From contig NC_083339.1 of the NCBI RefSeq assembly GCF_019175385.1, positions 114,871,601-114,935,600 on the forward strand: a stretch of DNA of 64,000 nt, written 5' to 3'. Below the pieces are notes generated by a model. The model did no database searches and had not been told where the DNA came from. It saw only the letters and a list, made by a program, of their open reading frames with translations. Within the stretch, counting starts at the first letter, position 1; every line of letters starts with the position of its first letter. The DNA is from Lycium barbarum (Eukaryota > Streptophyta > Magnoliopsida > Solanales > Solanaceae). The translations under genes and the position numbers were made by a program. This document shows, piece after piece, positions 1-10,818 of this stretch.

Positions 1-2270
1 GGATTATTTTTTAGGTTATACGATATTAGATATGCCTATTGTTACATCTCGTATTTTTATTCAACATATACACGACTAAGTTGAGGTTGACGAACGCACT
101 CAAACATGAGACGTGAGATTTGGGTAAATAAAAACGAGCTGCTTGCTTACCCGACGTGCCTGTTTCACCTACTTACTTCTCGTCCTACTTGCTTGAGCTA
201 CTTGATACTTATCTTAACTACGAATTAAGAATGAGACACGTGTTAAATTGAACGGACCAGCAAGTGACGCCTATTAATAAAGCAAGTAGGTGACAAGTAG
301 ATGCGTCACCTACTAGCTGAAATGAAAGGCTAAGTTTAATCCACGCAAAAAGGGGTCAAGGGGGTCAGCCAAAGGAGACCCCTTTAAAGGGGTTTATTAC
401 ATCTTTTTCCTTCATTATTTTCCAGATTCTAAGACACCAAAAGAAACCCCATATTCTCTCTCTATAAACTGTTTAGCCCAAAACCTAAGGAAATTCTCAA
501 GCAAACCCTCTTCTTTTTTCAATTAAGATTGGAGGATTAGTTCTAACCTTGAAGAACCCAAGAAAAGGAGGCTGATTCTTTTCCAAGGCAAGTTTCTGCC
601 CTTGTTTTGTCCCTTGAAAATATGATTTAGGTAAGAAAGTCCTCTCTTCTTTATGTATTTAGGTTTATCTAAGTTCTAGTTAGTTTGTGTGGGGAAGAAT
701 TTGTGAAGTAGAGCTGGAAATTGGGTAGAGATTATTGTGGTGTTATGAACTGCCTGGGGTAGAATAATGTTATCATTTGGCTCAGTTATGTAAGGATTGA
801 CTCAAGTATATTGTGTTTAAGCTTATTGGAGTCTTAACTAGGTTGTGGAAATAAGAATTGATGAAGAAATGACCTGAAAATTGATTTTGAGTTGCTATAA
901 ATTTTAGGGCTGTTATGAGGTCGTTTTAATATTGTGTTATGGCTGAAAATCAGTAAGAATGATTAAACACATTGTGGTTAATCTTGTTAACAAGTTCTGG
1001 AAGGAAAGGTGTTTAAAATTATAGCTTGTTTAATCATAAACCTAACTTGCCGCTTGTTGGATTATTATTTGAATTGTTGGAATTGTTCTTACGTTCGTTG
1101 AGGGGTTGAATAGATGGGATTGGTTGTTGATATTGGTAATATTGTTAATTGGCGCTGTTTTGTATCTGGGAAGTAAAGAAATTTAGGGGAAGTACTGCCC
1201 AATTTTTTGTAAGAGAGCTACTAGCTTAGAAATGTGTTTTGAAGTTCTTCCATGACATTAACCATAGCTTTAATGTCTTGATGTTAGTTGAAGTACTCTG
1301 GGCAGTATATATTTCTAAGAACAAAGGTATGTTAAGGCTATCTTTTCTTTCTTCTTGGCATGAATCTTTTGAAAAGGACGAGGACGGAATGAACAAATGT
1401 TAATCCATAATGATTCCATTCTTAGAATGCTAGAAAACTTATGTTTCTTTGGATTCCTGATGATCTTATTGCTTTACTTCCATTATTCTTAAGTTTAATT
1501 TGTAATCATTGTTTCAGAAAAGGTAAGACATGTTGACGATGCTAGCTACATAATGATATTCGGAGGTCACCGACCCTACGTCACTCCGAAAGGCCCAAAA
1601 GTTATTCCTATGAGTCATTCACACATTGTATATATATGTATACACTTATTTTACAAGACCGAGTCGCGCTATAGTCGCCCGGGTACGGTACCTATTGTGC
1701 ACTCCATTGCAGTTGGGTATGGATAACACTAAGCCTGTCATGGCCGGGTACGGATAACACTAAGCCTATATTATAAGGCAGGGTGCGATATTATTCATAT
1801 ATGTATAATTTTCAAAGGCGCATGCAAATGGTACACCCTTAGAGGCACTCTAAGTTATATAGCATTATATAGGTACATTCAGATGCTCAGGTTGGTTCCT
1901 TACAGACTTATGTCGTTCTTACTATCATTTTCACATTACTTTCTTGCCTTACATACTCGGTTCATTATTTGTAATAACTCCCCTATTACTTGGGGGTTGC
2001 GTTCATACCTGTAGGTTCTGGTAGACAGACGGACGGTCTAGCTCAGTAGCATCCTTACTCAGCAGTTGTTGGTGCTCTCCACTTGGTTCGGAGCTACTGT
2101 CTATTTTGATATGCTATGTTTGGTGTACATATGGGTATGACAGGGCCCTATCCCACCTTTTCTACAGTGATGTACTCTCATAGAGGTCTATAGACCGTCG
2201 TATGTAGTTGGGATGTTATATAGCCTTGGTGGTGTTACACTTCGGAAAACATTCTCCGTTGATGTACAGT
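1..2270 (+). mobile_element. Diverged Ty3/gypsy LTR segment
   Basis: No reading frame here is convincing. The segment repeats, in the same order, the landmarks of the two LTR copies that follow: a hairpin box (CGGAG at 1561-1565, CTCCG at 1584-1588), imperfect repeats of 'ggataacactaagcct' around 1720-1770, a box reading TTACATACTCGG near 1950, and the LTR tail around 2100-2200. It is clearly older than the next two copies. Neither terminus can be fixed; its right side runs into the tandem duplication at about 2270. Confidence 0.6.
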
Positions 2271-4645
2271 GAATAGAATAACGAAGGGCACAAAGTATAC
2301 GATGTTTCGATAAGTAAGAAATAGCATTTGATGATCCTAATTGAGATTTCAAAGTCATTCGAAGTAAGAGAAAAAAGTTTGCCAAGAAAGGCAAGGTATA
2401 CGTTATGTATTGAGAAAGATTTACGAGTATTGAGTTAATGGTGACTTAATGATGTCTTGGAGAAGAGTTATAATGTCCCTTATATTATTAATGAGGTGTT
2501 AAACAAGTGTTAAGAAGGTTCCATGAGGATTGGAGATCAAACGAGTCGATGAGAACGAATTTCGGAAAGTTGGGCAACATACGGTCCAACATACTGGTCA
2601 TATAAAATATACTGGCCGTATGTTAGGCCATATATTCTGCCCAGAATGAGACTTCCACTGGGCCAAATCTACGTCCAGACATATGGCCAGTATAAAAGAT
2701 ACGAACCGTATGTTGGTCCGTAGAATGGTGTCGGGACAGATTTTAAAATTTGATATAAGGACCCAATCTCATTCAATTCATTTCATTTTCTCACTCAACA
2801 CTTAAAGAACACTCTAGAAAGCTCTCTACACTTCTTCCCCAAGAACTCAAGAGAAATTTAAGATCAACTTCATTAGACCAAGAAAAGCAAGTGTAAGAAA
2901 CTCATTGAAGTTCATCCAAGTCAAGAAATTCTATTGGAAGTGAACTAGGGTTTTGGCTCAAGTGGAGTATTTCCACTCAAGGCTTATTCTCACACTATCT
3001 AAGGTAAGTTTTATGATCATTCCATGTTGTTTAAGGTATTGAGAGGTTGAAAGACTTGGATTGTAGAAGAAGATAGAAAATGGGTCATGTATGTAAGAAT
3101 TGTGGCATTTTTGAGTAGTAATTTGAAGTGAGTCACGATTCTTGATATGTTGTGATTATAAGTATGTTATGAATGACATTTGGAACATGGGATAAGCATT
3201 ATATGTGAGTAAATGTAATAGTTAACTATGACCATGATTATGGAGGGATTGAAGTGAGATTGTGAAATGTGGATAATGTAAAGTGAATGAAGATTGATGG
3301 TTATAATGTTGTGAATGTTATTATAGACGTTTGGGAGTTGATATATGATATGAGGAAAGCTGTATAAGTAAAGGAAATTCTGCCCAATTTTCTCTAGCTT
3401 TAGTAAACACGTTCATATAATCGATTAGCTAATGTTAATACGAACTTTCTTGAAGGTAGAAACGTGAGCATTGAAAGAGAACGATCAAGCAATAGAATAG
3501 CTAAACGAAAAGGTATGTAAGGCTAGTCCTTTCTTTCTAAGGCACAACTCCATGGCATGAATCTTCCTATCTTTCTATGACTTCTCTAAACATATGTGTA
3601 TAATAGAAATTATGAGTCTATGTTCATGAAGAGCCTTATATGAGACGAAGTAAGAGATCCGTTATGAGCATGATAGTGATGATGATGAGTTAAGTCTAAA
3701 GATCCTAAAACTAATGATTTTAAATAAGATCCATTGATGTTGTTTATTGTATACACTCACCTTATATGCTAATTCCTTCAAGGTGAGGCAGAATGCTTAT
3801 GAACGCTCCATATTGGAATCGGGTGTTCACGACCTTATGTCACCCCGATAAAGTGTAGTTGTCATTGAGTTTCTATGCTTGCATTATGATGAGTACATGA
3901 TGATGATATTACACAGCGCCTATATGGCCGGGCAGACACCGCTAAAGCGGGCAGCGTATACACCATGTCTAGATGGCATGGGCAGACACCAGTAGTGGGC
4001 GACATGAGATGGTTACCCCGGACGCGGGAGGCCTGGACGTAGGATAATGAGGATCACACCGTACCTACATGGCCGGGCAGCTTATATATATATGCATACA
4101 TGATATGATGATGTTTATGAAGTGAGTTAGCATGTTTTATTTCTATCAAAATTGGCAGTCAGTTACAGGTTGTTCTTCATTTGATATCTCCTTATTTCAG
4201 TGATGTATTATTATTGTTTATGCCTTACATACTCAGTACAATGCTCGTACTGACGTCCTCTTTCTTTGGACGCTGTGTTCATGCCCACAGGTAAACAGGG
4301 AGGTGATCCAGATTCATAGGAGCTATCATCAGATTTGAGAGCACTCCATCGTTCCGGAGGTGCCATTGCTTATGATTTTGTGTATATATTTTGGGCACGA
4401 CGGGGTCCTGTCCCGTCCATATGTCTAGTACTCCAGTAGGGGCTCGTAGATACGCATGTGTGGGTAGTATGATCTCACGATTTCCCCATGAATATATATA
4501 TGTATTATTTTGATAGCCGAAGGGCCTATGTATATAAAGGTAAATATGTTTCAAAATGGAAATGGTTTTCCTATGATTTTGAGTATAAGAATAATGAATG
4601 AATGCACGATGAGTACGATGGGTAATGGTATGAGCGGTGCTCGTG
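2271..4645 (+). repeat. Tandem LTR unit, copy 1 (2,373-bp period)
   Basis: Landmarks recur exactly 2,373-2,374 bp downstream in copy 2 (for example 'acgaagggca' at 2281 and 4655). The unit holds about 30 bp of flank and an almost complete LTR starting near 2303. A U3 block of ATACGG/CCGTAT palindromes lies at 2572-2735, a TATA-like 'gatataagg' near 2753, and a hairpin box at 3819-3848. It lacks the last ~46 bp of the LTR. There is no coding sequence. The near identity of the two units implies a recent segmental duplication. Confidence 0.85.
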
Positions 4646-7063
4646 AATAGACTAACGAAGGGCACGAAGTATACGATGTTACTATAAGTAAGAAATAGCA
4701 TTTGATGATCCTAATTGAGATTTCAAATACATTTGAAGTAAGAGAAGAAAGTTTGCCAAGAAAGGCATGGTATACGTTATGTATTGAGAAAGATTTACGA
4801 GTACTGAGTTAATGGTGAATTAATAATGTCTTGGCGAAGATTTATAATTTCCCTTTGATTATTAATGAGGTGTGAAACAAGTGTTAAAAAGGTTCCATGA
4901 GGATTGGAGATCAAACGAGTCGATGAGAATGAATTTCGGAAAGTTGGGCAACATACGGCCCAACATACTAGCCGTATAAAATATACTGGCCGTATGTTAG
5001 GCTGCATGTTCTGCCCAGAATGGGACATCCACTGGGCCAAATCTACGGCCAGACATATGACCAGTATAATAGATACGGACCGTATGTTGGTCCGTCGAAT
5101 GGTGTCGGGACAAATTTTCAAATTTGATATAAGGACCCAATCTCATTCAATTAATTTCATTTTCTCACTCAACACTTAAAGAAAACTCTAGAAAGCTCTC
5201 CACACTTCTTCCCTAAGAACTCAAGAGAAATTTATGATGAACTTCATCATACCAAGAAAACCAAGTGTATGAAACTCATTGAAGTTCATCCAAGTCAAGA
5301 AATTCCATTGGAAGTGAACTAGGATTTTGGCTCAAGTGGAGTATTTCCACTGAAGGCTTATTATCACACTATCTAAGCTAAGTTTTATGATCATTCCATA
5401 TTTTTTAAGGTATTTAGAGGTTGAAAGACTTGGATTGTAGAAGAAGATAGAAAATAGGTCATGTATGTGAGAATAATGGCATTTTTGAGTAGTAATTTGA
5501 AATGAGTCATGATTCTGGATATGTTGTGATTATAAGTATGTTATGAATGACATTTGGAACATGGGATAAGCATTATATGTGAGTAAATGTAATAGTTAAC
5601 TATGACCATGATTATGGAGGGATTGAAGTGAGATTGTGAAATGTGGATAATGTAGAGTGAATGATGATTGATGGTTATAATGTTGTGAATGTTATTATAG
5701 ACGTTTGGGAGTTGATATGTGATATGAGTAAAGTTGTATAAACAAAGGAAATGCTACCCAATTTTCTCTAGCTTTAGTAAGCACGTTTATATAATCGACT
5801 AGCTAATGTTAATACGAACTCTCTTGAAGGTAGAAACGTGAGCATTGAAGGAGAACGATCAAGCAATAGAATAGCTAAACGAAAAGTTATGTAAGGCTAG
5901 TCCTTTCCTTCTAAGGCACGACTCTATGACATGAATCTTCCTATCTTTCTATGACTTCTCTAAACATATGTGTATAATAGAAATTATGAGTCTATGTTCA
6001 TGAAGAGCCTTATATGAGACGAAGTAAGAGATCCGTTATGAGCATGATAGTGATGATGATGAGTTAAGTCTAAAGATCCTAAAGCCAATGATTTTAAATA
6101 TGATCCATTGATGTTGTTTATTGTATACACTCACCTTATATGCTAATTCCTTCAAGGTAAGGCAGAATGCTTATGAATGCTCCATATTGGAATTAGAGGT
6201 TCACGACCTTATGTCACCCCGATAAAGTGTAGTTGTCTTTGAGTTTCTATGCATGTATTATGATGAGTACATGATGATGATATTACACCGCGCCTATATG
6301 GCCGGGCAGACGACGCTAAAGTGGGCAGCGTATACACCATGTCTAGATGGCATTGGCAGACACCACTAGTGTGCGGCATGAGATAGTTACCCGGACGCGG
6401 GAGGCCTGGACGCAGGCTAATGATGATCACACCGTACCTATATGGTCGGACAACTTATATAGATATGCATACATGATATGATGATGTTTATGAAGTGAGT
6501 TAGCATGTTTTATTTCTATCAAAATTGGCAGTCAGTTACAGGTTGTTCTTCATTTGATATCTCCCTATTTCATTGATGTATTATTATTGTTTATGCCTTA
6601 TATACTCAGTACAATGCTCGTACTGATGTCCTCTTTCTTTGGACGCTTGTTCATGCCCACAGGTAGACAGGGAGGTAATCTAGATTCATAGGAGCTAGCA
6701 TCAGATTTGAGAGCACTCCATCGACCTGGAGGTGTCATTGCTTATGATTTTGTGTATATATTTTGGGTACGAAGGGGTCCTGTCTCATTCATATGTGTAG
6801 TACTCCAGTAGAGGCTCGTAGATACGCATGTGTGGGTAGTATGATCTCACGATTTTCCCACGAGTATATATCTGTATTATTTTTTATAGCCGAAGGGCCT
6901 ATGTATATAAAGGTAAATATGTTTCAAAATGGAAATGGTTTTCCTATGTTTGTGAGTATAGGAATAATGAATGAACGCATGATGAGTACGATGGGTAATG
7001 GTATGAGCGGTGCTCGGCGGTTAGCCCCGGGTACTCGTCATGGCCCCTAGTTGGGTCGTGACA
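4646..7063 (+). repeat. Tandem LTR unit, copy 2, with intact LTR 3' end
   Basis: Second copy of the 2,373-bp unit, running to about 7017 and then continuing into the LTR end that copy 1 lacks. That end is 'ttgggtcgtgaca', finishing at 7063, and matches the reverse complement of the TGTCACGACCC termini elsewhere in the window. The LTR probably starts near 4677 with TGTTAC. Palindromic U3 repeats lie at 4943-5100 and a TATA-like 'gatataagg' at 5126-5134. Short open frames here (for example 4904-5179) fall in the U3/R region and are not genes. Confidence 0.85.
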
Positions 7064-7121
7064 GATGGCTTCTGTTTCTATTGTACAGTATCTACGGCGG
7101 CCTGGTCGGCTTGCACTGTTA

Positions 7122-7125
<4 letters not shown>

Positions 7126-7178
<53 letters not shown>
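7126..7178. repeat. (TA)n microsatellite
   Basis: About 26 uninterrupted TA units directly downstream of the LTR end. They create artificial Ile-Tyr frames on both strands. Confidence 0.98.
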
Positions 7179-7180
<2 letters not shown>

Positions 7181-7609
7181 CGATGAATCATTTCTTCGGA
7201 CAGAAGAAGATTATGTAAACACTTACTCGAGATCTCACTTATCTCACTTATCAGATTCCATTGTGGAAGACATAATGTTTTCTGACGACACAATGTTTTC
7301 TGAAGAATTCGCCATAATATACCTGATCCATGCATAATATCAGGAAAATTTGATACAAATTTTTGACTGCTACTTAGTATTGGCAATAGGTCTGAAAAAG
7401 TATCTAAAAATATCAAATTTAGATATTTGTACCCTGTCGAAGTAAGGAACCATGGCATATATGTTTGGAATAGATTCCATTTTGAGAGAGTTGAAAAAGC
7501 ACTATCTTGTTGAAAGGTTCAAAATCAGTCATTCACAACCACTGATGAAGGATTCCTCGAAAAGTTAAGGATTAGTAATCCTTCTTAGAAATCGAATGGA
7601 TTCATTACA

Positions 7610-7675
7610 TTAGGAAATAATGAATTGAGTTCGTATAGGCATTTTGGATGTTGCTAGTGAAATAGCCCTTCTGGC
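7610..7675 (-). pseudogene. rpl16: Nuclear plastid DNA: rpl16 3' end
   Basis: Read on the minus strand, the segment translates as the C-terminal tail of plastid ribosomal protein L16 (ARRAISLATSKMPIRTQF followed by two Ile, Ser and a TAA stop at 7610-7612). In the organelle the protein binds 23S rRNA in the large subunit. Only about 21 residues are present, with substitutions such as Leu and Thr in the Ala-rich helix. It is joined directly to an rRNA scrap that is not its plastid neighbour, so it is a rearranged nuclear transfer and not functional. Recognition is from memory of the L16 C-terminus. Confidence 0.75.
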
Positions 7676-7737
7676 TCGCGACCCTTTGTCCCGGCCATTG
7701 TATCACGTGTGTCGCCCAGGGCTTAAGGGGCATGATG
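7676..7737 (-). pseudogene. rrn16: Nuclear plastid DNA: 16S rRNA fragment
   Basis: About 62 bp matching the 16S rRNA helix region around E. coli positions 1200-1260. On the minus strand it reads CATCATGCCCCTTA, GCCCTGGGCGACACACGTG and ATGGCCGGGACAAAGGGTCG. The 'CCCCTTA' spelling is typical of the plastid gene. Single substitutions are present (GTGATACAATGG where GTGCTACAATGG is usual). It is far too short for a functional rRNA gene. Confidence 0.8.
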
Positions 7738-8370
7738 TACCAAGAAATCAATGGTTCCTAATGGAATAGGCAACAAAGCCGCCTTGCAACCCACTGCCAC
7801 TAAATCACCACCCCCCAAGTTAAACTGGTGCTTGCTATTGCACTAGGAGTCGTTGCACCAGGTGCTGGCTGGAATGCCAACAGGCGTCTATTATATTGAA
7901 TTTACCCGATAGTCCCCACTTTCGGAACGTCTAGTGCCAAAGTCACTGAATGGGTAAGTCGCCAATCCCTGGACTATGTAATGTACTTTATCTGTTGGGT
8001 TACGGGCGGGAATTTTACCAGAGGTTTCTAATCTACCCTTGTGCGATTCCTGTTGAAGCATATACTCGAGGGGTGGGTACAGGGCAGGCGATTTTAAAGC
8101 GGACTCCCCATTCATTAGATAGAGAAGATCACCAAGATTTCGCGATCCGCTGCCGAATTTATTCCAATTCTAAGAGCTCGGATCGAATTGGTATATCGCA
8201 TTTCTTTAGACAAAGACTCCGTTTTTTCCTCCTTTCGGATGATAAATCTTTCTCAGGACACGGAGTGTGAATCAAATCCATGTTTGGATTGAAATTGAGA
8301 TACTGATGCATTACTTTATGCACTGTTCTCTTGTTTGCCCGTGCAATTGCTAAATCCGCCCAATTTCCCC
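7738..8370. other. Unassigned sequence, possibly more organellar DNA
   Basis: GC content and texture differ from the flanking AT-rich LTRs and look like the adjacent plastid scraps. The longest frames are 106 aa (7950-8270, +) and 74 aa (7891-8115, -), both starting inside unrelated contexts. I could not match either to a named plastid or mitochondrial gene, so no product is assigned. Confidence 0.35.
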
Positions 8371-8575
8371 TTCATGTATGGTTACTATATATATATATAT
8401 ATATCTATCTTCCATGCATGATTCATTATGCTTCTCACACAAAAGTCAGTATAATACGACTATGAGTCATATATGGGCCACCCTTTCCACCTTATGAGAT
8501 CTAGACGCATGTATAGGAGTGTTTGATAGGTGGAGCTCGGGCGCTCGTCATGACTCATCAGTTTGGGTCGTGACG
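8371..8575 (+). mobile_element. LTR 3'-end remnant
   Basis: After a short (TA)n at 8387-8403, the sequence ends in 'ctcgtcatgactcatcagtttgggtcgtgac' split over 8547-8574, the tail signature of the chromovirus LTRs here (compare 7030-7063 and 40895-40924). Only ~200 bp is recognisable. Confidence 0.5.
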
Positions 8576-8711
8576 GTTTGCCCGGTATGCTGAGGTGGCG
8601 TTAGGGCTATTTTTGGATCTCCGCTGAGTTAAACAACCTCCATGCCAGGGTTATTGACCTAGTAAAAGTTCCTCTGTAGTACAATCTTAATGTGTGATCC
8701 ACCCATATTTA

Positions 8712-8725
8712 TGGTATCAGAGCCA
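8712..8725 (+). promoter_or_regulatory. Primer-binding site TGGTATCAGAGCCA
   Basis: Matches the complement of the 3' end of initiator tRNA-Met, used to prime minus-strand DNA synthesis by caulimovirids and many LTR elements. A movement-protein-like frame, not gag, begins ~50 bp downstream, which favours the pararetrovirus reading. The ~70-bp stretch upstream (8583-8650) recurs in weaker form at 47775-47845 beside another pararetrovirus fragment. Confidence 0.75.
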
Positions 8726-8773
8726 TAGTATAGAAGTAGTAATAGGTGATATAAGTTCAACACACTTTTCAAA

Positions 8774-9800
8774 ATGAATATCATTAAAAGAATGGATATT
8801 GTTAAAAACAATACAAAAGAGGTATATGATATGCCTCAGTAATTAGATCTGCTTAATAAGTGGTAAATCCCTAAGATTCAGCCCAGATTAATATATCAAA
8901 TGGGCACCTTTCAGAAATTAGGTCTCAAACAGGTGGTAAAAACCACTGAAGAAACTATTACTGTTGATAGTGATCATGCGACTTTTAGATTATTATCTGA
9001 AAGTGGTTTATCCCCTTATAGGGAAACCGATATATTTATGCATACTGGGTTAGTACAGGTTGCATTTAAGCCACTTACATTAAGAGGCTTACTGAAAGCT
9101 TTATAACAGCTTTAAGAGATGGAAAGAATCAAAACTGGAGAAAATCCCTAATAGGGATAGCTCAAACTAGTTTAGCATATGGTCCTGTATATTTTAATGC
9201 TTAACCTAACTTGCAGATATCCTTGCAGGATGAAAATTCTTTAAACGTTTTAATATTAAGAGCCCGTTTGGATTGGCTTATAAGTTGCTTATAAGCTGTT
9301 TTCAGCTTTTTTGAGTGTTTGGCTGACCAGCTTAAAGTCATTTTGTGCTTAAAATAAGCTCAAAAAAATAATTGGGCCCATTTGACATAGCTTATCTAAA
9401 GCAGCTTATAAGCTGAAAACAGCTTATAAGCCAAAAAAAATAAGTTAGACTACCCCAACTTATTTTTTTTACCTTATAAGCTACAAGCAGCTTATAGGCA
9501 TAAGCCCATCCAAACAGGCTCTAAGTATTAAATTACATGGCTATGATTATATGCCTGGTACTGAAGTAATATGTATTTGCCATAGGAAATATTTTAAACC
9601 ATTATATACTATGAATCCTATGTGCAAAATTATGGATTTCAAAAAGAAACTATTTTAATAGAAACTAATTTTGATAAATCTAAAGTTACTACTCACAGAC
9701 CTATTAAATGGGATGAAATTGATTTTCCCAAAGAATGGGTCATAGAGGGAGCTGCTCCTCCTCAAAATATTTTGAACACTGATATTACTAAAATTGAGTA
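8774..9800 (+). pseudogene. Endogenous pararetrovirus movement-protein-like pseudogene
   Basis: The frame from the ATG at 8774 has early stops, then an open block 8900-9103 (67 codons) resembling the 30K-superfamily movement proteins of caulimovirids, with the strand motif 'HTGLVQVAFKPLTLRG'. Homology continues out of frame through 9105-9250 (RDGKNQNWRKSL, LAYGPVYFN), is interrupted by the 262-bp MITE at 9260-9521, and resumes at 9525-9640 (KLHGYDYMPGTEVI, YFKPLYTMNP). In the virus this protein moves virions or nucleoprotein through plasmodesmata. Multiple stops and frameshifts make this copy dead. The family call is from motif memory; virus genus is not resolved. Confidence 0.65.
9260..9521. 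mobile_element. Tourist/Harbinger-type MITE, 262 bp
   Basis: Terminal inverted repeats start GAGCCCGTTTGGAT at 9260 and end ATCCAAACAGGCTC at 9521, flanked by 3-bp target duplications TAA (9257-9259 and 9522-9524). Subterminal 'cttataag' and 'agctgaaaacagctt' repeats are self-complementary. It has no coding capacity. Its termini match those of the 4,240-bp Harbinger element at 31139-35378, so that family could have mobilised it. Confidence 0.93.
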
Positions 9801-10194
9801 GACCCTAGGTGGGACTATCAAGCTAAGTTTTGCAGAGCCAAAATCCTTGATAGACAAAGTCAAACGTAATAGTGTCGAACAAGGTCAACATTGACCAGAT
9901 CAAGTTCTTTGTATCATTCTTATATTTCACTTGTTGATTATATTGTTCAATCTCCATCTAGAGCTTCTACTTCTAAGATAAGAGAAACCGCTAATAATAG
10001 AATTAGTAGTATTAGAATTAACAAAGATAATATTTTTAGTGGTATTCAGGACCCGAAATTAACTGAGTAAGAAATGGATTTTCCAGATGGTTTATGATGG
10101 ATAATGACCAAAAAATTGATTTTAGTCAGCGGTCACCCGCGAGAAAAAAGATCAGTTAAGAATTCTTCAAACCCAGATGAGAAACGTTTAAAAA

Positions 10195-10818
10195 ATGGGT
10201 TTCTTAACAATTTTTCAAGAAGAATTTTATAAAGATCTTTCACAAGTTAACAAGATTATATCTTTTGTTCCTTGGTTTATGGCCAAGTATGCCGGAACTT
10301 ATAGTTCTGTATTAGAAAGAGAATATAGATTGACTAATGGAGAAATTATTAATACTATTTTTCCTCCACAACAATCTTTTCAAATCAAGAAGGACGATAA
10401 GGTTCCTCATTTTGCAGCATTTTCAAAATTATTTGAAGATGATACTTTGAAAATTACTGCTAAGCATATTACTATTATGTTGAGGCAGCAAAATTACTCC
10501 AGTATTTCATGAATATGTTGGGCGAACAAATTATTTTATTACATGATAGAATTAAAAAATTGATTTCCGAAATCGGAAATTACATCATTTTGCTAGCTCC
10601 AATGACAAAAAGTAGGAAACCATGTCACTCTTAGTGTGCAGCCTCCTTCTGAAATCAAAGACTATATATTAAAAGCTTTTTCCGAAATGGAAAAAGTGCT
10701 TGATGAAAAATTTAAAGGCTTGAAAATTAGTCCGTTAACAGCGGAAGGAGGTGATGATTATGATTTTGACCTTTTTGATGATGATTACAAACAAAAAGTG
10801 TTTGATAAAATTAATAAG
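10195..10818 (+). pseudogene. Pararetrovirus capsid-region-like pseudogene
   Basis: Two open blocks, 10195-10512 and 10636-10818, encode a hydrophilic protein with 'VNKIISFVPWFMAKYAG' and 'YRLTNGEIINTIFPPQQSF', then an acidic stretch rich in Asp (DDYDFDLFDDDY). A diverged copy of 10245-10545 lies at 46654-46960, so this is conserved viral-type sequence. Its place after the movement-protein-like region suggests the capsid/virion-associated part of a caulimovirid polyprotein; I infer this from order and have no firm domain match. It is cut at 10818 by an LTR. Confidence 0.5.

Noticed and set aside
4279..4701. 140-codon minus-strand frame
   Set aside because: It lies antisense in the LTR tandem unit, recurs only as part of the duplication and has no family resemblance.
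7065..7458. Open frames on both strands with long Ile-Tyr repeats
   Set aside because: They are produced by the (TA)n tract at 7126-7178 and have no other support.
7891..8270. Named plastid genes in the stretch after the rRNA scrap
   Set aside because: Texture looks organellar, but I could not match any named gene and do not want to force one.
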